Source: JAFMIT01 sp044341215 (lineage in GTDB: Bacteria > Actinomycetota > Actinomycetes > S36-B12 > UBA5976). Taken from it: DNA of 7,349 bases. Shown here piece by piece: positions 1 through 5,523 of the stretch (the stretch's first letter is position 1; each line of letters opens with the position of its first letter). The stretch is taken from positions 1-7,349 of the forward strand of contig JBIISC010000045.1 of assembly GCA_044341215.1 (NCBI GenBank), in the 5' to 3' direction. A program made the translations under genes and the position numbers. A model generated the notes under the pieces. It saw only the letters and a program-made list of their open reading frames with translations, did no database searches and was not told the origin of the DNA.

Positions 1-158
1 AACAATGCTTCACCAAAACCAAACATCGAAAGCCCAAGAATCAGCACTAAGAAAGTTGGAACACTTGGTTTCCATCTAGATTCACTACGCCAAGAAGTGC
101 GCGGGATAGTCCGATGGCCGCGCAAGATGATTTCACGCCAAGACAGTTGATCAGTCAC
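1..158 (-). CDS. Integral membrane protein, N-terminal part (probable YczE-like), cut by window edge
   Basis: Reading leftwards from a GTG at 158-156 gives 52 codons open to the window edge. The product begins VTDQLSWREI, continues with a basic, polar stretch to about residue 30, and then enters a hydrophobic segment (VPTFLVLILGLSMFGFGEAL, residues 33-52) that runs off the window. A short cytoplasmic leader followed by a first membrane helix ending in FGxGEAL resembles the start of YczE-type multi-pass membrane proteins. The family call comes from memory of that motif and is tentative, because only the first helix is visible. The start is supported by an AGGTG Shine-Dalgarno-like element at 163-167, six bases upstream of GTG. 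That element overlaps the TAG stop of the preceding secreted-protein gene. The intergenic gap is 7 bases, so the two genes are probably co-transcribed. No transport function can be assigned. Confidence 0.6.
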   Translation of the reverse strand, partial: MTDQLSWREIILRGHRTIPRTSWRSESRWKPSVPTFLVLILGLSMFGFGEAL

Positions 159-165
159 TAATCAC

Positions 166-2082
166 CTATGAAAGTGTGCCAATCTCAACTCGGCGGTTTG
201 CTGCCTGTTGCTTCTTTGTCTTGTCCTTGTTCTTCTTGTAATTAGAGCCAAACGCGAGAGCCGTTATTTGGAAATCAACATCTGAAGAAGACAATTTTGA
301 GTTGAGATATTTTAAAGTTGCACTCAAACGCTTGTTAGAAAGACTTTGCTGGTAGGCGGACTTCTTTTTGCCCTTCTTAATTTCTTTCCCAGAGGCAAAT
401 GCTGCTACGACAAGGTTTAGGCAATTACCATTCTTAAGGTTAGAAGCAAAATTATTTATTGTTCTTTTTGCCTTTTTGCTCAAGCTGGTCTGGTTTTTCG
501 CGAAGTTAAGATCTGGGAACTCTCGATTCTCGCAATTCACATCAAAATCTGCTTCATATTGATTTCGAATCACTGGCAAACCATTATTCAAAGCGGTTGA
601 CATGCCCCATGCGATTTCCATTTCCCAGTCAAGATTCTTCCAAAAGCCTGGGCGTTGCATTGTCTCTAGATTTGATTCAACTACTTCTGATTCATAACTT
701 GTGGTCGTATCCCCATTGTTTTTCCAAACCACTGAATCTATGTCACCTGGAAAATTCAAGAAATAAATGATCGGATCAGTTGAACCACCAAAGGTACCAA
801 AACTGACATCTGAATAGGATTCTGAAAGAGAAATTATGGCATCATTATCAGTTACCATGTCACCATCGCTATACAAAGTGCTTATAAATCCTCCAGCGTT
901 ATTTCCACTAATGAAATTTGCTCGAACAAAACTCTTTGAAAAACTAAATGAGCTTGTTTCATCAAGTTCATCAATAATTAGATATGCGATTAAACCCGCA
1001 CTCTGCAGTGCTGAATCGATTGTTCCGACAAATGAATTTCCTTCGAATACATAATCATCGTTTCGTCCAGATGACCAATACCCGATAATGCCACCGATTA
1101 GTCCGGCTTGTTCTTGGTCCAATGACGCTACTTCTATATTAGCTTCAACTCTTGCAAAAGATACTGAGTTGGAACCATAGCCAACAACTCCACCATTGAT
1201 GCTAGATTCGCATCGTATTGTTGAACCAATTACAGATGCGTAGCTAATTATGTGATCTTCAGCGCCAACAATTCCGCCACAGATTCCAGAGCCGTCGTAC
1301 TGGGATGTTATGTCGCCTGTGTAATTCAGATTGGTTTGTGTCAACACGACCGGATTCTCTTGAGTTGTCCGATCAATTCCAACAACGCCGCCGACATAAC
1401 TTGCTGAATCAGTACCAACGATATCCACGTTTGAATACAAATCATTGAGTGATGTGTTCTCAGCAAGACCGATTATCCCGCCCACAGTTCCATCCGAAAC
1501 GCTTATTTCAGCTGAAGGGGTAAGTGGATTTACGGTGATATCTTCGAATGAAGAACCATACGCCTCTCCTACTAGTCCGCCGGTGACTGCTACTCCAGTT
1601 ACTTGACTTGCAGCAAGGATGTTTTGAAATGAAGAGTCGGTGGCGGATCCTGCGAGTAAACCTGTACTCCAGTGGTAACTAACTACAGTTCCAGAAATTC
1701 CCAAATTGAAAATATCGGCGGATGTAAGATTTTTGAAAAAACCGTTGTACTGCGAAACGCCTGCGACGTAAATTCCGTTGATCTCATGATTGTCACCATC
1801 CAATGAACCGGTGAATGTCGCAATTTCTTGCCAGTTGCCGGTTAGCTCAATGTCGCTGGTGAGTTTGTAGTAGTGGTAGTCAGATGCACCACAGTCACGT
1901 AATTCACTCAAAGCGTTGGCGTCATGGATTTGATATGGATCATTGACAATGCCAGTGCCGCCAGCAAAGTTTTCAGTTCCGCAAACTCCTGGGCCGTTTG
2001 CAGAAGCTGGAATTGTGAAGCTGCTAGCCAACAAGATTGTGGTTGCAGCAGAGGCAAGGGCTGTACGTAGGTTGATTTTCAT
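166..2082 (-). CDS. Secreted GLUG-repeat beta-solenoid protein with C-terminal OmpA-like domain
   Basis: The 638-residue product is exported. It starts MKINLRTALASAA, has a hydrophobic core and a likely signal peptidase I site after ASA at residue 28. Residues 42-87 form the usual N-terminal cap of GLUG proteins (GTGIVNDPYQI, then YYKLTSDIEL and a GSLDGDNHEINGI turn). GG-hydrophobic-hydrophobic-G motifs recur about every 30 residues at 168, 201, 231, 269, 297 and 330, with degenerate copies at 140, 362 and 396. Residues 477-507 (FWKNLDW, then NNGLPVI) are the typical solenoid end. Residues 522-638 match an OmpA-like peptidoglycan-associated domain, with YQQSLSNKR and a terminal NRRVEI. The likely role is a wall-attached surface protein; ligand unknown. 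I chose ATG at 2082 because the in-frame TTG at 2112 would add ten polar residues before the signal peptide and has no ribosome site; AAGG at 2095-2098 precedes the ATG by 12 bases. The gene starts 48 bases after a terminator. A possible -10 (TACTTT, 2111-2116) has no good -35. Confidence 0.88.
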   Translation of the reverse strand: MKINLRTALASAATTILLASSFTIPASANGPGVCGTENFAGGTGIVNDPYQIHDANALSELRDCGASDYHYYKLTSDIELTGNWQEIATFTGSLDGDNHEINGIYVAGVSQYNGFFKNLTSADIFNLGISGTVVSYHWSTGLLAGSATDSSFQNILAASQVTGVAVTGGLVGEAYGSSFEDITVNPLTPSAEISVSDGTVGGIIGLAENTSLNDLYSNVDIVGTDSASYVGGVVGIDRTTQENPVVLTQTNLNYTGDITSQYDGSGICGGIVGAEDHIISYASVIGSTIRCESSINGGVVGYGSNSVSFARVEANIEVASLDQEQAGLIGGIIGYWSSGRNDDYVFEGNSFVGTIDSALQSAGLIAYLIIDELDETSSFSFSKSFVRANFISGNNAGGFISTLYSDGDMVTDNDAIISLSESYSDVSFGTFGGSTDPIIYFLNFPGDIDSVVWKNNGDTTTSYESEVVESNLETMQRPGFWKNLDWEMEIAWGMSTALNNGLPVIRNQYEADFDVNCENREFPDLNFAKNQTSLSKKAKRTINNFASNLKNGNCLNLVVAAFASGKEIKKGKKKSAYQQSLSNKRLSATLKYLNSKLSSSDVDFQITALAFGSNYKKNKDKTKKQQAANRRVEIGTLS

Positions 2083-2130
2083 GGGATGAAAGTACCTTGA
2101 TTTAATTTGCAAAGTACATAATGACGATAT

Positions 2131-2157
2131 AAAAAACCCGCTGAATAATCAGCGGGT
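2131..2157 (-). terminator. Rho-independent terminator of the tRNA block
   Basis: On the minus strand a perfect 9-bp stem (ACCCGCTGA with TCAGCGGGT, 2149-2157 and 2136-2144) closes a four-base loop (TTAT, 2145-2148). It runs straight into a T tract (2131-2136) followed by ATAT. The stem begins 10 bases after the 3' end of tRNA-Ala, so it ends the tRNA-Ile/microprotein/tRNA-Ala transcript and any gyrase read-through. In the other direction the tail is only CTTTA, so it is unlikely to work well there. Confidence 0.93.
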
Positions 2158-2167
2158 CTTTACCGAG

Positions 2168-2240
2168 TGGAGGCTAGGGGACTCGAACCCCTAACCCCTG
2201 CCTTGCAAAGGCAGTGCTCTACCAATTGAGCTAAGCCCCC
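2168..2240 (-). tRNA. tRNA-Ala (anticodon TGC)
   Basis: A 73-base cloverleaf can be folded by eye. The acceptor arm pairs GGGGGCT with AGCCTCC and contains the G3:U70 wobble pair that is the known identity element for alanyl-tRNA synthetase. The D arm contains AGCTCAATTGGTAGAGC. The anticodon arm is CTGCC/GGCAG with loop TTTGCAA, giving anticodon TGC, and the T arm is GGGGTTCGAGTCCCC. The discriminator base is A73 at position 2168. The next bases are CTC, so CCA is not encoded and must be added enzymatically. The 5' end lies 15 bases after the stop codon of the microprotein gene, too close for a separate promoter outside that gene. Confidence 0.98.
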
Positions 2241-2255
2241 TCGAGGAGCGGAACA

Positions 2256-2396
2256 TTACCGAAGGTCTAATTCTTCTTCTAATGCGTCCCAATCAAAGGC
2301 ATCTTTGATGCTATCTGAATCCTTTGATGTTGATAAGGCGTTGTAAATCGCATACGCAATTCCAGCCAAGATTCCAAGCGAGAGTAATTTCTTCAC
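2256..2396 (-). CDS. DLW-39-like membrane microprotein (46 aa)
   Basis: A GTG at 2396-2394 opens 46 codons ending in TAA. The product starts VKKLLSLGILAGIAYAIYNA, which is two lysines followed by one probable membrane helix (about residues 4-21). A short polar linker (STSKDSDSIKD) and an acidic tail with a tryptophan (FDWDALEEELDLR) follow. Actinomycetota encode a small protein near gyrA, named DLW-39 in NCBI families, with the same plan: KKLL start, one helix, then an acidic segment with W. Here the W sits in FDWD, not DLW, and the protein is a few residues longer, so this is a divergent member or an analogue. An AAGGAGGT ribosome site five bases before GTG fixes the start. Its function is unknown. 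It lies 21 bases after tRNA-Ile and 15 bases before tRNA-Ala, within one transcript, and is short enough for gene finders to miss. Confidence 0.85.
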   Translation of the reverse strand: MKKLLSLGILAGIAYAIYNALSTSKDSDSIKDAFDWDALEEELDLR

Positions 2397-2401
2397 TTAA
2401 G

Positions 2402-2409
2402 ACCTCCTT
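2402..2409 (-). promoter_or_regulatory. Strong Shine-Dalgarno site of the microprotein gene
   Basis: The minus strand reads AAGGAGGT here, complementary to the 16S rRNA anti-Shine-Dalgarno end, and is five bases from the GTG at 2396. It is the strongest ribosome site visible in the window. It is the main evidence that the 46-codon frame between the two tRNAs is translated. Confidence 0.88.
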
Positions 2410-2417
2410 CGTTTCCG

Positions 2418-2491
2418 TGGGCCTAGGAGGACTTGAACCTCCGACCTCTTCCTTATCAGGGAAGCGCTCTAACCACCTGAGCTATAGGCCC
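2418..2491 (-). tRNA. tRNA-Ile (anticodon GAT)
   Basis: A 74-base cloverleaf is complete. The acceptor arm is GGGCCTA paired perfectly with TAGGCCC. The D arm is GCTCAGGTGGTTAGAGC, the anticodon arm is CTTCC/GGAAG around loop CTGATAA (anticodon GAT), and the T arm is GGAGGTTCAAGTCCTCC. The discriminator A is at 2418 and is followed by CGG, so CCA is not encoded. The gene follows the DUF3566 gene by 66 bases and matches the position of ileT after gyrA in mycobacteria. It is read either from the gyrase operon or from a local promoter; a TATCCT at 2522-2527 is a weak -10 candidate without a convincing -35. Confidence 0.98.
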
Positions 2492-2557
2492 GTATTTGCT
2501 CACAAGTGCGAGCGGTGGCAGAGGATACCTTGCCAAAGCGAATGGCGAAAATTGCCC
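2492..2557 (-). other. Spacer between DUF3566 gene and tRNA-Ile, with a small hairpin
   Basis: This 66-base spacer has no reading frame and no terminator. On the minus strand GCTCGC and GTGAGC (2498-2513) can form a 6-bp stem, including one G-U pair, around loop ACTT, six bases before the mature 5' end of tRNA-Ile. It lacks a T tract, so it does not look like a terminator. It could be part of the tRNA precursor leader, or chance. TATCCT at 2522-2527 is a possible -10 element. Confidence 0.35.
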
Positions 2558-2950
2558 CTATTCGCTTTCTATTTGCACTTGATCTTCAGCCAACGTGACT
2601 GCAAGGCCAGATGTTGCTGGGACCGTAGCGTTATACACAAAACCAAACAGTGCAAAAAGCGATGTAGTGGTGATGATCTCAAAAATCCCAATTACGATAG
2701 AAGAAAAGAAAACCACCGGCAATGTGAATGTTTCAGTCAAGCCCGCTGAGCTTCCAGTTAGGTCACCGAGCACGGAATCGATTGATTCAAAAACACCCAT
2801 ACCTGCAAGAACTACATACATGACAAGCGTTGCGGTCAACATTGTTACCGCAATCGAAACTGAAATTAAAAAGCCAGTTCGAATCAAAGACATCGGATCG
2901 AATTTAACAATTCGAAGCGTGGCTCTAACTTCCTTCTCGTGCCGTGACAT
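2558..2950 (-). CDS. DUF3566 family transmembrane protein
   Basis: The 130-residue protein belongs to the actinobacterial DUF3566 family, which includes Mycobacterium tuberculosis Rv0007, the gene directly after gyrA. Diagnostic features are the N-terminal RATLRIVKFDPMSLIRTGFL segment (residues 9-28), a first membrane helix at about 26-51 ending in LAGMGVFESIDSVLGDL, and a second hydrophobic segment at about 77-107. A short acidic tail follows (AEDQVQIESE). The family is membrane-bound, but its biochemical role is not established. ATG at 2950 lies two bases after the gyrA stop. Its ribosome site (GCGGAG) sits in the last gyrA codons, five bases from the ATG, which indicates translational coupling. 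This version lacks the long proline- or glycine-rich N-terminal extension seen in some homologues. Confidence 0.93.
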   Translation of the reverse strand: MSRHEKEVRATLRIVKFDPMSLIRTGFLISVSIAVTMLTATLVMYVVLAGMGVFESIDSVLGDLTGSSAGLTETFTLPVVFFSSIVIGIFEIITTTSLFALFGFVYNATVPATSGLAVTLAEDQVQIESE

Positions 2951-2952
2951 AT

Positions 2953-5508
2953 TTACTCCGCAGAAGTTTCTGGGGCTTCAGTTGCTATTACTTCAGCCGA
3001 TTCATCAACAGATGCATCACCTGTAATCAGATCTTCGTCATCTTCGCGATCTACTGCGCGGGCAATTCCGACCAACGTGTCATCATCGCTCAAGTTCATG
3101 AAAGTCACACCCATAGTGTCGCGACCAGTTGGACGAATATCGCCAACCGAAGTTCTAATCACAACGCCATTTGATGCAACTGCAAATACTTGGTCAGATT
3201 CATCAACAATGAGTGCGCCGACTAAAGCTCCGCGTTCTTCGACAAGTTTCATCGCCCGAACACCTTGAGTTCCACGTCCCTTGCTATTCCACTCATCTAC
3301 TGGTGTGCGCTTTGCGAAGCCGCCATCTGTAGCTGTGAGAAGGAAAGCACCTTCTCGAACTACTTCCATTGCCAAGACATTGTCTTCACCCTTGAAGCGC
3401 ATTCCGATAACACCAGAAGTTGAACGGCCCATCGGACGCAGTGATTCGTTGTTTGAATGGAAGCGAACGCTGTATCCCTTACGGCTTACAAGAAGTAGAT
3501 CATCGCTGTCGCCCACAAGCTGCGCAGAAATCAACTCATCGTCTTCCTTTAGATTGATTGCAATCAATCCACCACTTCGATTTGAGTTGTATTCAGACAA
3601 TGGTGTCTTTTTAACCATACCTTGCTTAGTTGCAAGCACTAGATATGGAGCAGATTCATAATCTTTGAGGTCTAGAACCTGGGTTACATGTTCGTCGCCA
3701 CTAAATGCGAGCAAATTCGCAACGTGTTGTCCGCGTGCATCGCGACCTGCTTCTGGAAGTTCGTAAGCCTTGGCCCGGTAAACGCGTCCTTTGTTTGTAA
3801 AGAACAAAATCCAGTTGTGAGTTGTGGTGACAAAGAAGTGTGACACCACGTCATCTTGACGAAGTGCTGCGCCCTTCACACCACGTCCACCACGTCGTTG
3901 TTGACGATAAAGCGCAGAATCGGTGCGCTTTACATATCCACCACTAGTAATTGTGACAACCACATCGCGTTGTGCAATGAAATCTTCATGACGCATTTCG
4001 CCTTCATCGGCAATGAATCGGCTGCGGCGTTCGTCACCATGCTTATCGACGATGACCTTAAGTTCTTCACGAATGATTGTGCGTTGACGGTCATCGCTAG
4101 CAAGAATTGATTCGTATTCTGCAATTTCAGCCATTAATGCATCGAATTCGTTTTGAAGTTCTTGACGTTCAAGAGCTGCAAGCTTGCGCAATTGCATATC
4201 GAGAATTGCACGAGCCTGAAGTTCGTCTATGTCGAGAAGTTTCATCAATCCACCAGACGCATCTGAAGCTGATGGACTTTTACGAATCAATGCAATAACT
4301 TCGTCAATTCGGTCGATTGCTTTAAGCAAACCTTCCAAAATATGTGCACGTTCTTGAGCTTTGCGCAGACGGTAGCGGGTGCGGCGTTGAATAACTTCAA
4401 CTTGATGAGTGATCCAGTTAGAGACAAACGCATCGATAGTCAATGTGCGAGGCACACCATCAACCAGTGCCAACATGTTTGCACCAAAGGTGTCTTGAAG
4501 TTGGGTGTGTTTGTAAAGGTTATTCAACACAACCTTTGCGACTGCGTCACGCTTCAAAACAATGCATAGTCGCATACCTGTACGACCAGATGATTCATCA
4601 CGTAATTCGGAAATGCCGGTGATCTTTCCGGTATTAACCAATTCTGCGATTCGTTCCGACAAATTGTCTGGGTTAACTTGGTATGGAAGTTCAGTAACTA
4701 CCAATTGGGTGCGACCGCGCGAATCTTCTTCAACTTCAACAGCTGCACGCATGGTGATCGAACCACGGCCAGTGCGGTATGCATCTTCAATTCCACGACG
4801 ACCAACAATGTATGCAGCGGTTGGGAAGTCAGGTCCTTTTACGCGTTCGATCAACGCTTCAAAAAGTTCTTCACGGGTTGCGGTTGGATTTTCTAATGCC
4901 CAGAAAACACCGTCAGCTACTTCACGCAAGTTATGTGGCGGAATATTTGTCGCCATACCAACTGCAATGCCTGCAGAACCATTAACTAGTAGATTTGGAA
5001 AGCGAGCTGACAGAACTAGTGGTTCTTGGGTTCGTCCGTCATAGTTTGGTTTGAAATCGACAGTGTCTTCATCAATGTCGCGAACCATTTCCATCGCAAG
5101 GGTTGCCATGCGGCATTCGGTGTAACGCATTGCCGCTGCTGGATCGTTTCCAGGAGAACCAAAGTTTCCCTGTCCTTGAACTAACGGATAGCGCAGTGAC
5201 CAGCTTTGGGCCAGACGTACCAAGGTGTCATAAATCGCAGAGTCACCGTGTGGGTGGTAGGTACCCATAACTTCGCCAACAACTCGAGCACACTTTGAGT
5301 ATGCCTTGTCTGGGCGAAAACCACCGTCATACATTGCATAAAGCACGCGTCGGTGTACTGGCTTCAAACCGTCGCGAACATCTGGAAGTGCTCGCGAAAC
5401 AATAACGCTCATTGCATAGTCCAGATAAGAACGGCTCATCTCGACATTGATGTCGACCGGTTCAATTCGGCCGTGTGCGATGTCGCCTGTATCTAAATTG
5501 TCAGTCAC
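2953..5508 (-). CDS. gyrA: DNA gyrase subunit A
   Basis: GyrA is the breakage-reunion and DNA-wrapping subunit of the A2B2 type IIA topoisomerase that introduces negative supercoils using ATP hydrolysed by GyrB. The 851-residue length is normal for the family. The winged-helix domain carries HPHGDSAIYDTLVR (residues 85-98), the quinolone-interacting helix, and the active-site tyrosine Y129 in AAAMRYTECRM. The tower and coiled-coil exit gate follow up to about residue 500. The GyrA box QRRGGRG is at 537-543 and starts the C-terminal pinwheel. Six blade motifs are visible near 524, 574, 630, 678, 729 and 781, such as GYVKRT, GRVYRA, GMVKKT and GFAKRT. The last 32 residues are strongly acidic. 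The start is GTG at 5508, with AAAGGT seven to eight bases upstream, 15 bases after gyrB. No intein or frameshift is present. Confidence 0.99.
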   Translation of the reverse strand: MTDNLDTGDIAHGRIEPVDINVEMSRSYLDYAMSVIVSRALPDVRDGLKPVHRRVLYAMYDGGFRPDKAYSKCARVVGEVMGTYHPHGDSAIYDTLVRLAQSWSLRYPLVQGQGNFGSPGNDPAAAMRYTECRMATLAMEMVRDIDEDTVDFKPNYDGRTQEPLVLSARFPNLLVNGSAGIAVGMATNIPPHNLREVADGVFWALENPTATREELFEALIERVKGPDFPTAAYIVGRRGIEDAYRTGRGSITMRAAVEVEEDSRGRTQLVVTELPYQVNPDNLSERIAELVNTGKITGISELRDESSGRTGMRLCIVLKRDAVAKVVLNNLYKHTQLQDTFGANMLALVDGVPRTLTIDAFVSNWITHQVEVIQRRTRYRLRKAQERAHILEGLLKAIDRIDEVIALIRKSPSASDASGGLMKLLDIDELQARAILDMQLRKLAALERQELQNEFDALMAEIAEYESILASDDRQRTIIREELKVIVDKHGDERRSRFIADEGEMRHEDFIAQRDVVVTITSGGYVKRTDSALYRQQRRGGRGVKGAALRQDDVVSHFFVTTTHNWILFFTNKGRVYRAKAYELPEAGRDARGQHVANLLAFSGDEHVTQVLDLKDYESAPYLVLATKQGMVKKTPLSEYNSNRSGGLIAINLKEDDELISAQLVGDSDDLLLVSRKGYSVRFHSNNESLRPMGRSTSGVIGMRFKGEDNVLAMEVVREGAFLLTATDGGFAKRTPVDEWNSKGRGTQGVRAMKLVEERGALVGALIVDESDQVFAVASNGVVIRTSVGDIRPTGRDTMGVTFMNLSDDDTLVGIARAVDREDDEDLITGDASVDESAEVIATEAPETSAE

Positions 5509-5523
5509 GAAAATACCTTTCGA

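Noticed and set aside
166..2112. Taking the TTG at 2112 as the start of the GLUG/OmpA-like gene
   Set aside because: It adds QIKSRYFHP before a standard signal peptide and has no Shine-Dalgarno site. The ATG at 2082 gives the usual MK-start signal peptide.
2324..2749. A 141-codon plus-strand frame crossing tRNA-Ile
   Set aside because: Part of its translation (GGLEPPTSSLSGKRSNHLSYRP) is the antisense reading of a tRNA gene, a well-known source of false proteins. It also overlaps the DUF3566 gene and the microprotein gene, both better supported.
2595..3026. A 143-codon plus-strand frame over DUF3566 and the gyrA 3' end
   Set aside because: It is antisense to two well-supported genes, and its product shows no recognisable family features.
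4562..5044. A 160-codon plus-strand frame inside gyrA
   Set aside because: It lies wholly antisense to conserved gyrA coding sequence, has an Arg/Ser/Pro-rich composition typical of shadow frames, and shows no recognisable domain.
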